DNA from: Acinetobacter pullicarnis
GTDB lineage: Bacteria > Pseudomonadota > Gammaproteobacteria > Pseudomonadales > Moraxellaceae
Length of the DNA stretch: 64,000 nt
Reading direction: 5' to 3'
Assembly: GCF_006352475.1 (NCBI RefSeq)
Contig: NZ_VCMZ01000001.1
Coordinates: 1,364,001-1,428,000 of the forward strand
Shown piece by piece: positions 51,774 through 60,811 of this stretch. Numbering within the stretch: the first letter of the stretch is position 1; every line of letters starts with the position of its first letter. The position numbers were made by a program, and so were the translations under genes. Under the pieces are notes generated by a model that was not told the DNA's origin, did not search any database, and was given only the letters and a program-made list of their open reading frames with translations.

Positions 51774-53708
51774 TTACAGCAATGCTTGTTTGAACATTGG
51801 TGTTAGTAATTTATTACCATATTCACTCAGATGATCACCATCACGATAAATGGGCCTTCCTTTGAATTCAGCAATACATCGGCCTGTTTTACATAAGATG
51901 GCTGCTGGATCTAATATCTTCACGTTACAAGATCTGGTTATCTCTTGAAAAATATTATGTACACCACTAGATCTCTGCTGATAATCAGATAAGGTAATTG
52001 AAGAGTCGTCTGACTGATTCATTAGAATATTTTTAGCTAGGGTTTTAGGGACATTTTTGCCCATTTCAGGAATAGGTAGTAGTGCATAAACTTGATAGCT
52101 TGAAGTTAGAGGGCATAGTGTTTTTTCTAGCTTATCGGAGAATAATGCAAATAAATCTTTCTGAGACCTAAATTTAATCGAGCCAAAGTACAGGGGAGGG
52201 AGATTGTTGTTTTCAATTTTTTCAGGGTCATTTTCATTTTTTAAATAAGCGACCCATCTTCCGGAGACTATAAGTGGGGTATTGATATATTTATTCTTAT
52301 TCTCTACGAGCCATTGCATTCTTTGTATATTTAAATCATGACAAAACACCTTATCATGATAGTTTATTTTAGCATCAATCACAAAAGGGCAGCCAGCCGT
52401 GACTATTGCAATAATACCTTCTTTTTTTAAGTTAAATGAAGCTGCTACAGCTGTCGTGATGGCATCAGCATGACTGTCGCCAACAATGATTGCTTTAATG
52501 TTTTCGGGATTACCGATCACACATTCATATAGTGTATTGTTTTTTAGTCTCGAATCACACTCATAAGGATTAGAATCATCTACAGCATTAAGAATTTCCT
52601 TAATACTATTTGAGTAAAGAAATTCCATGCCATTGGTTTTTTTTATAAAAAGCCCCAAAGCAAGTATAAATAGAAACATATAAAGTGGTTTCACTTTATA
52701 TATATCTTTCCATGAGCTAAAGCTTTGGAATTTTATCTTCTCAATGAATTGATAACTCAAGTATCCTAGGAGTATGGAGAGCGGAATACCACATAGCCAC
52801 CAGTGTTGTATTGAAAAATATACACCCGCTACAACAATAGGCCAATGCCATACATAGATAGAATACGACCATTTACCAATATGATTGAAAAATGGATTAT
52901 TGATGATCGGGTTATTCTGAAAATTACATAAAATAATAAGATATGTGCCAAATACAGGTAGTAATGCCATGTAGCCTGGCCAAGGCGTATGTTCTGAAAT
53001 AATGATGTAGGAAACCATAATTAAAGAGATCCCTGTAAGTTGTAGCAGGGCTTTCTTTTTAACGCTCTGTATTGTAATTGGATACAAGAATGCCAAACCA
53101 CCAATAAGCATTTCCCATGCACGACTGGTCAGTAGAAAGTAGGCAGTTTTACTGTCTTTTAATGTTGCATAAACGCAGTAACAAAAACTTAAGATACATA
53201 ATACTAAGACAACCTTCTTAATATTTTCAATATTTAGAAATCTTTTTAGCAGTAGAATGATTATGGGAAAGAATATGTAGAATTGCCATTCAACTGAAAG
53301 AGACCATGTGTGTAGTAGCCATTTTGTTTTTTCACCGGTATCAAAATAACCACCTCCTTTTGCAAACAATAAATTTGATGTAAAGGTTGTACTTTTTTGA
53401 ATCTGCTTACCAAGTTGCTCAAGATCGGTTGGTAGAAGATAAAATATTCCAAACATTACAAGAACAATTGAGAGTGCAGCTAATACGGGAATAATACGAT
53501 TGGCACGTGCATTATAAAATTTGAATAAGTTAAACGTATTTTTTTCGACACCCTTAAAAATAATGGAAGTCATTAAGAAACCGGAAATGACAAAGAAGAC
53601 ATCAACACCAGCAAAGCCACCAGGCAGCCATGTCGGATTAAAGTGGAATAGTACAACCGCAAGAACAGCAATTGCGCGTAGTCCATTAATATCGTATCTA
53701 AATGACAT
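51774..53708 (-). CDS. OafA-type O-antigen acyltransferase with SGNH domain
   Basis: A 644-residue membrane enzyme. N-terminal acyltransferase-3 domain (about 1-350) with RYDINGLRAIAVLAVVLFHF and about ten spans, then a periplasmic SGNH domain with VGDSHADA near 408 and DGDHLSEYG near 627. Such enzymes acetylate O-antigen or capsule sugars. Its reversed orientation, AT-rich composition and place after the lysis genes make it a lysogenic-conversion gene that can change surface antigens and the receptor for competing phages. Confidence 0.9.
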   Translation of the reverse strand: MSFRYDINGLRAIAVLAVVLFHFNPTWLPGGFAGVDVFFVISGFLMTSIIFKGVEKNTFNLFKFYNARANRIIPVLAALSIVLVMFGIFYLLPTDLEQLGKQIQKSTTFTSNLLFAKGGGYFDTGEKTKWLLHTWSLSVEWQFYIFFPIIILLLKRFLNIENIKKVVLVLCILSFCYCVYATLKDSKTAYFLLTSRAWEMLIGGLAFLYPITIQSVKKKALLQLTGISLIMVSYIIISEHTPWPGYMALLPVFGTYLIILCNFQNNPIINNPFFNHIGKWSYSIYVWHWPIVVAGVYFSIQHWWLCGIPLSILLGYLSYQFIEKIKFQSFSSWKDIYKVKPLYMFLFILALGLFIKKTNGMEFLYSNSIKEILNAVDDSNPYECDSRLKNNTLYECVIGNPENIKAIIVGDSHADAITTAVAASFNLKKEGIIAIVTAGCPFVIDAKINYHDKVFCHDLNIQRMQWLVENKNKYINTPLIVSGRWVAYLKNENDPEKIENNNLPPLYFGSIKFRSQKDLFALFSDKLEKTLCPLTSSYQVYALLPIPEMGKNVPKTLAKNILMNQSDDSSITLSDYQQRSSGVHNIFQEITRSCNVKILDPAAILCKTGRCIAEFKGRPIYRDGDHLSEYGNKLLTPMFKQALL

Positions 53709-53802
53709 CCAGTTCTCTTAAGTAAAAATACATTTTTGAAATTAGGCGCAATTCTAATATCTTTAGAAATTAAACTCACTCATTAGATTCATATGTTTTT
53801 AA

Positions 53803-54003
53803 AATAGTACGATAACAAAAGGCTGTACAAAATTAATAGCCTCATCACCAACAATACCAGCTAATCTAAAAACGCCGTGCCCAGAACTTCGAGAAATTGA
53901 GTCGGGGCAGGGTAAAGATATTACTCTTTGGGTTGTTGAGTTTATTGGAAAGTATCAGGATTGCAGAGTTAAACACGATGCTGTTATCAAGACTCTCGAT
54001 TAA
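53803..54003 (+). pseudogene. Orphan o-spanin (Rz1-like) fragment
   Basis: A frame without a start codon: TKGCTKLIASSPTIPANLKT, then PCPELREIESGQGKDITLWV and EFIGKYQDCRVKHDAVIKTL, ending at TAA 54001. The GC followed by a Pro-rich stretch and PCPEL resembles Acinetobacter-phage Rz1-type lipoproteins, with the signal peptide lost. It is a different type from the intact Rz1. The acyltransferase gene separates it from the lysis cassette, so a lysis-gene exchange or insertion probably cut it off. Confidence 0.55.
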
Positions 54004-54019
54004 GAGCTATGAAGCACAC

Positions 54020-54745
54020 TTAATCAATGTAATCCCTAAACTCATCGTTATCACATGATTTAAAGTCAGTAGGCCAAGAAGATGTTGTCTTACACAACAT
54101 TCTAAATTGCTCTGGTGCATCTTGGTTAACCTTAACAACTTGAATCTGTACATTAGCTTTTAAATCATTGAGATTTCTTAAGTCATCTGTTAGATAGCGT
54201 GGGTAATACCCGAGATTAGTTTTCTGAACATGATCTAGTAATAGCACTGCAAGAGGGTCGTTGATATTATTATCTTCAAACACATAATCAATTAGATGGC
54301 CTGCTTTTAAACTAGAGATATAAAGTTTTTGACTTTCATCGAGATATCTAATTCCACTGACAAAGAAAGTGTTGAGATAACTACCATTTTCATTTTGAGG
54401 AAGACTTATTACACGATAACTATCAGTGGCTTTTTCTCCACCCGAAGCAGCCAATAATTCTAGATAGTTGGCTGATGTTTCAAGATTGCACCATTCATAT
54501 AAAGCTTCGTGCTCTGGTCTACTAGAGGGTGGAATCCTATTTTTAAGAAAACTAAATAGTTCCCTGGAAGAGTAGGATTGAGTTTTATCAACCATATTGG
54601 GGAAGCCATGAAATCTCGAATTACTAGCTCCTTTTGTGTAGCTTAAAATATAACCGCTTGATAAATCATAAATAATTTTAGCAACAGCATGCCACATTCT
54701 TCCGCTATGAGATTTATCTTGCCAAAGAATAAAAACTGTGTTCAT
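54020..54745 (-). CDS. HIRAN-domain protein paired with a HipA-like kinase
   Basis: A 241-residue protein. The C-terminal half (about 120-205) fits a HIRAN domain: FFVSGIRYLDESQKLYISSL, HLIDYVFEDNNINDPLAVLL and LGYYPRYLTDDLRNL. HIRAN domains bind DNA ends or damaged DNA in other proteins. The N-terminal half (YEWCNLETSANYLELLAA) is not recognised. It lies 28 bp downstream of the HipA-like gene on the same strand, so they form one operon. The HIRAN part may sense phage DNA and gate the kinase. Confidence 0.7.
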   Translation of the reverse strand: MNTVFILWQDKSHSGRMWHAVAKIIYDLSSGYILSYTKGASNSRFHGFPNMVDKTQSYSSRELFSFLKNRIPPSSRPEHEALYEWCNLETSANYLELLAASGGEKATDSYRVISLPQNENGSYLNTFFVSGIRYLDESQKLYISSLKAGHLIDYVFEDNNINDPLAVLLLDHVQKTNLGYYPRYLTDDLRNLNDLKANVQIQVVKVNQDAPEQFRMLCKTTSSWPTDFKSCDNDEFRDYID

Positions 54746-54773
54746 GAAGGTAATCCAAACTTGAAGTATCTAA

Positions 54774-55715
54774 TTAGTGATTTTGATAGAAGTTCTCTAT
54801 GATAGTACGCTTGTTAGATTTTATCATCTCAAATGCAAATTTTTTTGAGATTTGACTCATTAGACTTGCTGGTATTCTTTCGATTACACCCAAAAAGAGG
54901 ATATCATCTACTAATTCAAGTCTTTTTACCCACTCGCGATATGCTAAAGGGTGATACCTACCCATTTCAGACAATGCTTGCATTACCTTTAATCTCGACT
55001 TTTTTTGAGTGTTCAGGAAAAACCATGATCTTGCTTTTGCGGAGTAGGCTTTTACAGAATATTGGTGGTCATGTGTATTTAACCTTTCCTCTTTCTCTTT
55101 ATCTGTAATATTTTTTCCTAAACTTGCCCCATGATCGAATGTTAAAGCTAAATGAAATGTTCCATCAATTTTTTGAATTGCTCCCCAGTTTTCATTGTGC
55201 CTATCTTGATTGGATATTAGTGCATCAAGCATCAAATAACCGATAAAAAACTCGCTTGCTGTTTTTATATTTGGCAAAGAGTCAAAATCTAATGGCTTCT
55301 TACATATGATATTTTCAAGAACATCGTAAACTTGATCTATTGTTTGATGGACTTGGACTTCAGAGTCATCGGAGTTAAAGCTCTCCAATAATGAATTCCC
55401 TAAAACTAAACTTTCGCCGCCATCATCAGAAATGAAATTTTCAGACATAACACCTCTAAGCCCATTAAAAATTGCAAGTTCATAATGAAGGTGTGGTATG
55501 GAAAGTATTTTAGCTATTTCACAAGCGATCTTTTCTGAACAGTCTTCACCATATCTATAATGATCGCTTCCATTCCGAGTTACTTTGATCGATTTATACA
55601 GATAGCGCTTCTTTTGGGATATATACCAAAATTTATGTTTAGTACCCAATGATTCAAGGTGATCCTCGAGCATGTTAGTCAAGTTTGTAATTAAAAACTC
55701 ATCTGTTTTAGACAT
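54774..55715 (-). CDS. HipA-like kinase (right arm)
   Basis: A 313-residue protein with a HipA-type kinase core: LISNQDRHNENWGAIQ (catalytic Asp and Asn, about 167-182) and TFDHGASLGKN (metal Asp, about 192-202). An N-terminal ATP-binding-like part has YLYKSIKVTRNGSDHYRY. I prefer the ATG at 55715, which starts MSKTDEF; a further ATG lies at 55757 and neither has a good ribosome site. It is AT-rich and in the accessory zone beside the integrase. Either a HipA-type toxin or a defence kinase. Confidence 0.7.
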   Translation of the reverse strand: MSKTDEFLITNLTNMLEDHLESLGTKHKFWYISQKKRYLYKSIKVTRNGSDHYRYGEDCSEKIACEIAKILSIPHLHYELAIFNGLRGVMSENFISDDGGESLVLGNSLLESFNSDDSEVQVHQTIDQVYDVLENIICKKPLDFDSLPNIKTASEFFIGYLMLDALISNQDRHNENWGAIQKIDGTFHLALTFDHGASLGKNITDKEKEERLNTHDHQYSVKAYSAKARSWFFLNTQKKSRLKVMQALSEMGRYHPLAYREWVKRLELVDDILFLGVIERIPASLMSQISKKFAFEMIKSNKRTIIENFYQNH

Positions 55716-55913
55716 ATATTTATAAATATGGAGTTTATGTAAATATCTATAATACATAATAATCTTTATCTACGTACAATATTATTATTGTAAAGGCTAA
55801 AGCAAATGAATATTAATTATTTAGCATTTGATTGGGAGCATTGAGGCATCAAATTATCACACGCTAATCATAAATTAAGCTTGCAACAGTCCTAGGGTTT
55901 CCAGCTATCAATT

Positions 55914-57530
55914 TTATCTCTCAAATCTCTCCGTTTTCACCAAATGCTTCCCTTCATCAAAATGGTAGCTACCAAAACTATCAACCCAAACACTCAGATC
56001 AGTGTCAAAAATATAAGTGCGTGTTTTTAATTTCTTCACGGCGCTCAAATCTTTAATACCAAAATGCGTAGTGCCTTCAGGCAGCTCAGACCAATCAATT
56101 TTAGCATTACCTATAAACCAGTCCTCCCAAGATAATTGAATATCATGAGCATGAAAACGGCTATCGGCATTACTGAAGGCAAATGGATTTCTACTTTGCA
56201 ATTTTTTCGCATGGATCCGCTTAAAGTACTTATTATTTTGATGGATCTCAATAAATAGGTCCAAGTGTTGTTTAATAAAAGTGAAAGGTACATCTATCTC
56301 AGAATCATTATCGAATGCGTCACTTTGATCCGATGAGGCGATATAGCGCTGAGTCTTGCTCCATTCTTTATAGAAGTTGTCGTAACTTTCCTCAGCAACA
56401 CGCATTGCATCCTCAAACTCTAAACGCACACCACGTTTTTTAAGATTTACATAGCGTTTGAGCGTATTCCATGACTCATGCAATGTTATGGTTTGTAGCT
56501 GTGGAATAGTGAGTCCATCTTCAGCATAGCGAGTTGCAGCTTCATGCCTTAGGTCATGAAAACGAAGGTCATTAATTCCGCATGCACCACATGCACGTGT
56601 GAAGTAGGTTGATACGGTCGAGGGATTTACAGGAATTAGATAGTTTTTATCATAACCAAGATCAAGCATTCTTGTGCGTATATTTGGTTTCATGAATTCA
56701 TCGATCATACTAACAGCCCTTGGTTCCATGTGGGCATACTTATGATTACCTAGAGATCCTTTTGGATTTTTAGCATCACGTACAAGCCACTGCGTGTTTA
56801 TGTCGTCGTAATCATTTAGCTGCAAGGTGCAAATTTCATCTTCACGGCGGGCAGTATAGATGGCAAACCACATAATCAAGTGCATCGGTGTTGAGTTTTT
56901 AACCCTACGCCAACTTTTATAGAAATGATTGGTAAGGATTTGGAGTTCTTCTGCAGAGGGTAATCTGTCGCGCTGTTTGGATCTCGTCACAATGCGAGAT
57001 TTCTGCAGACCGATTAATGCTTTCTCATACTCAATTAAAACATGCTCAAGTGGTTCACCCCAAACAAATTCAGCATGGACCAAGACTGCTTTTATATGGC
57101 TCATATCTTTTAGGACTGTAGAAGGGGACACACCATCAGTACCTTTTACTGGATCACCCTTGCGCCGTGATAAAGCGTGCTCAGAAAAGTCTTGTCGAGT
57201 TAAAGAATAGATATTTTTCTCGGAAATACTTAAACTAGCGATATGTTTTAGTGCTCCCGATTTTGTCCTTGCAAAATTATCCGCTTCATCTAAATACTGA
57301 AGAATAAATTCCCTAAGTGTCTTTTGTTTTAATTGCACCTCGGGATTTAGCATTTTTTCAGGATTTCGCTCAATTTCTGCTTCAGTACGCTTGATCCATT
57401 CATCAGCCAAAGATTTTTTGCTGAATGTTTTAGATAACGCAAAATCTGGGTAGTTAGTACGCTGGACGCGAATCTGAGCTCTATACTTAATTGTGCCGTC
57501 TTTTAACTGACGTTTTGTGACTGTGCCCAT
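55914..57530 (-). CDS. dusA-type tyrosine integrase
   Basis: A 538-residue tyrosine recombinase. The N-terminal part binds arm sites (MGTVTKRQLKDGTIKYRAQI). Catalytic residues are Arg in YTARREDEI (about 228), His-x-x-Arg in FHDLRHEAATRY (about 327) and Tyr in LKRYVNL (about 358). About 180 residues follow the Tyr, an extension I associate with dusA-specific integrases. I start at ATG 57530; the upstream in-frame codons overlap the arm-site region. It is next to attR and transcribed away from dusA. Confidence 0.93.
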   Translation of the reverse strand: MGTVTKRQLKDGTIKYRAQIRVQRTNYPDFALSKTFSKKSLADEWIKRTEAEIERNPEKMLNPEVQLKQKTLREFILQYLDEADNFARTKSGALKHIASLSISEKNIYSLTRQDFSEHALSRRKGDPVKGTDGVSPSTVLKDMSHIKAVLVHAEFVWGEPLEHVLIEYEKALIGLQKSRIVTRSKQRDRLPSAEELQILTNHFYKSWRRVKNSTPMHLIMWFAIYTARREDEICTLQLNDYDDINTQWLVRDAKNPKGSLGNHKYAHMEPRAVSMIDEFMKPNIRTRMLDLGYDKNYLIPVNPSTVSTYFTRACGACGINDLRFHDLRHEAATRYAEDGLTIPQLQTITLHESWNTLKRYVNLKKRGVRLEFEDAMRVAEESYDNFYKEWSKTQRYIASSDQSDAFDNDSEIDVPFTFIKQHLDLFIEIHQNNKYFKRIHAKKLQSRNPFAFSNADSRFHAHDIQLSWEDWFIGNAKIDWSELPEGTTHFGIKDLSAVKKLKTRTYIFDTDLSVWVDSFGSYHFDEGKHLVKTERFER

Positions 57531-57533
57531 CGA

Positions 57534-57573
57534 TTTGCACCATTTGTTTTCTGAGGTGCAAATATGGTGCAAC
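57534..57573. promoter_or_regulatory. Arm-type integrase sites beside attR
   Basis: TTTGCACC (57534-57541, an inverted copy), GGTGCAA (57555-57561) and GGTGCAAC (57566-57573), just upstream of the integrase start. They match the sites at 6101-6126 and 5869-5909. Confidence 0.55.
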
Positions 57574-57632
57574 TGATAGGCATAAAAAGTCAATAAGAGT
57601 AAACTAAACGAAGTTAAACGAGGTTAAGAAAA

Positions 57633-58676
57633 TTGAGTCAAAACAAGGTGATTGCTGAATTGTTTGATAAAACAATAGATAGGAAGATTTGGGTCGCCCC
57701 GATGGCGGGTGTCACAGATCGCCCATTTAGAACGTTGTGCAAATATTTCGGTGCAGGGCATGCAGTCAGCGAAATGATGACCTCAGATCAGACGCTGCGC
57801 ATGTCTAAAAAGAGTTTGTATCGTGCCAATTTTGATGGTGAAATTGCACCTATTTCGGCACAGATTGCAGGTTCAGATCCTATCGACTTGGCTGAAGCTG
57901 CACGTTATCAAGTCGCTAATGGTGCGCAAATCGTCGATATTAATATGGGCTGTCCAGCTAAAAAGGTCTGCAATAAACTTGCAGGTTCAGCCTTGTTGCA
58001 AGATGAAGATTTGGTCGCACGTATTTTGGATGCCGTGGTTGACGCTGTTGATGTGCCAATAACTTTAAAAACCCGATTAGGTTTTTTAAATGGCACCGAA
58101 AATATTTTACGTGTTGCAAAACAAGCAGAACAATCAGGTATTGCGGCCTTGGCTCTGCACGGTCGTACGCGTGAGGATATGTATTTAAATACAGCACGTT
58201 ATGAATTAATAAAACAAGTGAAAGCAGAGATCAATATTCCGCTAATTGCCAACGGTGACATTGATAGTCCAGAGAAAGCGAAGTATGTGCTGGATTATAC
58301 CGGTGCTGATGCCATTATGATTGGTCGTGCGGCACAGGGGCGACCGTGGATTTTTAGAGAGATCGCACATTATTTGAAAACAGGTACTCACTTGGCTGCA
58401 CCCGATATTGCAGAGGTGCAACAGGTTTTACTGGGGCATTTAAGTGAGCTTTATCAATTCTATGGTGAATATTCGGGCTGTCGTATTGCGCGTAAACATA
58501 TTGCTTGGTACACCAAAGGTTTACATGCCAGTAATGAGTTTCGTCAACGTATGTATCAGGTCGAATCAACCGCAGCACAAGCGCAAGTCGTTGAAAGCTA
58601 CTTTAATCAACTGCTGGAACGGGGCAAGATTATGAGTGATGTCCAAACTGAATCAGTGAATTTATTATCTGTTTAA
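57633..58676 (+). CDS. dusA: tRNA-dihydrouridine synthase A (hybrid with phage-supplied 5' end)
   Basis: Flavin enzyme that reduces uridines in the tRNA D-loop (positions 20 and 20a). The 347-residue protein has the TIM-barrel start MAGVTDRPFR, catalytic Cys in NMGCPAKKV (near residue 105), and tRNA-binding C-terminal helices. The first 26 codons come from the prophage side; the stub at 5968 is the host's own version. TTG start with GAGG upstream. The full frame shows that insertion did not destroy the enzyme, though the promoter is now whatever the phage provides. Confidence 0.95.
   Translation: MSQNKVIAELFDKTIDRKIWVAPMAGVTDRPFRTLCKYFGAGHAVSEMMTSDQTLRMSKKSLYRANFDGEIAPISAQIAGSDPIDLAEAARYQVANGAQIVDINMGCPAKKVCNKLAGSALLQDEDLVARILDAVVDAVDVPITLKTRLGFLNGTENILRVAKQAEQSGIAALALHGRTREDMYLNTARYELIKQVKAEINIPLIANGDIDSPEKAKYVLDYTGADAIMIGRAAQGRPWIFREIAHYLKTGTHLAAPDIAEVQQVLLGHLSELYQFYGEYSGCRIARKHIAWYTKGLHASNEFRQRMYQVESTAAQAQVVESYFNQLLERGKIMSDVQTESVNLLSV
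57678..57710. repeat. attR core (33-bp direct repeat, copy 2)
   Basis: Identical to 6013-6045. It lies inside dusA codons for DRKIWVAPMAG and is the crossover region used by the integrase. Confidence 0.92.
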
Positions 58677-58988
58677 ATGGAAGAGTGTGTGTTTCTTAAT
58701 GCTTAATCGATGGGTAAGAGAACCATGCATAAATCAGTCATAACGCTGTTGCACTATTTTAGAACACTTAACCTGAGATTGTGATCAAAACTGAACTAGG
58801 TTGGGTGAATATGGTGCATTTATGGTAGCACTCAGTATAATAGCGCATATTGAAACCGTTATCGAAGAATGATCAACTAAGCGATTTATGAATTCTATCA
58901 CTTTTAAATATATTGGTATGAGAATTGCTTAATAACGGCCAACAACTCAAACGCACTTGAAAAGTGCACATAAATTCACTGGAGCAAA
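58677..58988 (+). promoter_or_regulatory. Intergenic glnA promoter region
   Basis: A 312-bp gap. It contains TTGCACTATTTT (about 58749) and TATGGTGCATTTATGG (about 58810), which resemble NtrC half-sites (TGCACY / RGTGCA), and a possible sigma-54 pair GG-N10-GC at about 58802-58815. A TATAAT-like box is near 58836. GGAG precedes the glnA ATG. This fits nitrogen control of glnA but is read by eye only. Confidence 0.35.
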
Positions 58989-60404
58989 ATGAGCATGGCG
59001 AACAAAGTCCTTCAACTCATACAAGAAAGTGGCGCAAAATGGGTCGATTTTCGCTTTACTGATACCAAAGGTAAAGAGCAGCACGTCACATATCCTGCTG
59101 ACTCTATCGATGAAGACACTTTTGAAGACGGTAAAATGTTTGACGGTTCTTCAATTGCTGGTTGGAAGGGTATCGAAGCATCGGACATGATCTTACGTCC
59201 AGATGCTGAAAGCTGTTTCCTTGACCCGTTCTTTGCAGAAGCAACTATCGTTGTTACTTGTGATGTAATCGAGCCTTCTACAGGTCAAGGTTATGAGCGT
59301 GACCCACGTTCAATCGCACGCCGTGCAGAAGAGTATTTAAAATCAACTGGCATTGGTGATACTGCTTTCTTTGGTCCAGAACCAGAATTTTTTGTATTTG
59401 ACGAAGTGAAATGGGACATCGATATGTCTGGCGCTCGTTCGACTATTATTGCTGAAGAAGCAGCATGGTCAACGGGTAAGGACTACGAAGCAGGTAACTC
59501 AGGTCACCGTCCACGTGTTAAAGGTGGTTACTTCCCAGTTCCACCCGTTGATTCTTCACAAGATATGCGTGCAGAAATGTGTGCCAAAATTGAAGAAATC
59601 ATGGGGCCTGGTCGTGTTGAAGTTCATCACCATGAAGTTGCATCTTGCCAACTTGAAATTGGTGTTAGTTTCAATACCTTAGTACGTAAAGCAGATGAAG
59701 TTCAACAATTCAAATATGCCGTTTGGAACGTTGCTCATCAATATGCGAAAACAGCTACGTTTATGCCTAAACCAATGGTTGGCGACAACGGTTCTGGTAT
59801 GCATGTACACATTTCGATTGCTAAAGATGGCAAAAACTTGTTTGCAGGCGATGAATACGCGGGTCTTTCTGAAATGGCATTGTATTTCATTGGCGGTGTG
59901 ATCAAACACGCACGTGCATTGAATGCAATCACCAACCCATCGACTAACTCGTATAAGCGTTTAGTACCGCATTTTGAAGCACCAATTATGTTGGCTTATT
60001 CTGCGCGTAACCGCTCTGCATCAATTCGTATTCCTTACGTTTCTAGCCCTAAAGGCAAGCGTATTGAAGCACGTTTCCCAGATCCAATGGCAAACCCATA
60101 CTTGTCATTTGCAGCATTGTTGATGGCCGGCCTAGACGGTATTCAAAACAAACTGCATCCTGGTGAAGCAGCAGATAAAAACTTATATGATTTACCACCA
60201 GAAGAAGAAGCAAAAATCCCAACCGTTGCACACAGCCTAGAAATGGCTTTGGAAGCGCTTGAAGTGGATCATGAATTCTTGCTTAAAGGTGGTGTATTCA
60301 CTAAAGATATGCTGAATGCATATATTGAATTGAAACAAGAAGAAGTACGTCGTTTAAATACTACGACACATCCTGTTGAATTTGATATGTATTACAGCCT
60401 GTAA
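58989..60404 (+). CDS. glnA: Glutamine synthetase type I
   Basis: Makes glutamine from glutamate, ammonia and ATP; the central ammonia-assimilation enzyme. The 471-residue protein has [19 protein letters not shown], the metal-binding [24 protein letters not shown], the ATP-site [20 protein letters not shown] and the adenylylation-type [11 protein letters not shown]yr. Length is that of GSI-beta dodecamer subunits. Start ATG after GGAG; in-frame ATG 6 bp later is possible. Confidence 0.97.
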   Translation: MSMANKVLQLIQESGAKWVDFRFTDTKGKEQHVTYPADSIDEDTFEDGKMFDGSSIAGWKGIEASDMILRPDAESCFLDPFFAEATIVVTCDVIEPSTGQGYERDPRSIARRAEEYLKSTGIGDTAFFGPEPEFFVFDEVKWDIDMSGARSTIIAEEAAWSTGKDYEAGNSGHRPRVKGGYFPVPPVDSSQDMRAEMCAKIEEIMGPGRVEVHHHEVASCQLEIGVSFNTLVRKADEVQQFKYAVWNVAHQYAKTATFMPKPMVGDNGSGMHVHISIAKDGKNLFAGDEYAGLSEMALYFIGGVIKHARALNAITNPSTNSYKRLVPHFEAPIMLAYSARNRSASIRIPYVSSPKGKRIEARFPDPMANPYLSFAALLMAGLDGIQNKLHPGEAADKNLYDLPPEEEAKIPTVAHSLEMALEALEVDHEFLLKGGVFTKDMLNAYIELKQEEVRRLNTTTHPVEFDMYYSL

Positions 60405-60419
60405 TCGATCAATACAAAA

Positions 60420-60446
60420 GACCCTGCTCCGTGCAGGGTTTTTTTA
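60420..60446 (+). terminator. Terminator after glnA
   Basis: ACCCTGC-TCCGT-GCAGGGT followed by seven T. Confidence 0.85.
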
Positions 60447-60811
60447 TGTGTGCAGCCATACGCGGATTAAAGCTAATTTTTTCTAAAGCTTAATTAAAGC
60501 GTGCAATGGGAATACTATCTAAAAATATGGTTTAAAAGCGCCCAGTCATTATAACTATTGTGAAGTGGTGAATAACCTTTTCTCTTTAAGCCGCATTCGT
60601 GACGAAGTGATTTTTTTAATAGAATGAACGGTCTAAAAAGCTATGCTTGAAATCATTAATCACTCCATCTTTGCGAACAAATAATAAGGTTATAATTGAT
60701 TTTACTTAAAAGTATTTTATAAACACCTTTTAAATATTACACACTTAATACATTCAAAAAAAATTAAACCAAGGTATATTGATAATGCTAATTAATTTAA
60801 TGGATGCTTAA
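60447..60811. other. Intergenic region without a recognised gene
   Basis: About 365 bp of AT-rich sequence. I see no open frame of note, RNA gene or clear promoter. The run just before the lipoprotein gene (60710-60810) is very AT-rich and probably holds its promoter. Confidence 0.6.

Larger units (their letters stand above)
6013..57710. mobile_element. Complete lambda-like siphophage prophage inserted in dusA
   Basis: Bounded by the 33-bp direct repeat and spanning about 51.7 kb. It carries integrase, repressor/Cro/CII, O- and DnaC-like replication genes, terminase, portal, capsid, tail tube, frameshifted G/GT chaperone, tape measure, L/K/I/J tail tip, holin, endolysin and spanins. All core modules have open frames, so it looks inducible. 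The long flexible tail genes indicate a siphovirus. Accessory genes sit in the immunity region, between head and tail genes, and next to the integrase. Confidence 0.95.

Noticed and set aside
6013..57710. Cas genes accompanying the mini-array
   Set aside because: No protein in the window resembles Cas1, Cas3, Csy1-4 or other Cas proteins.
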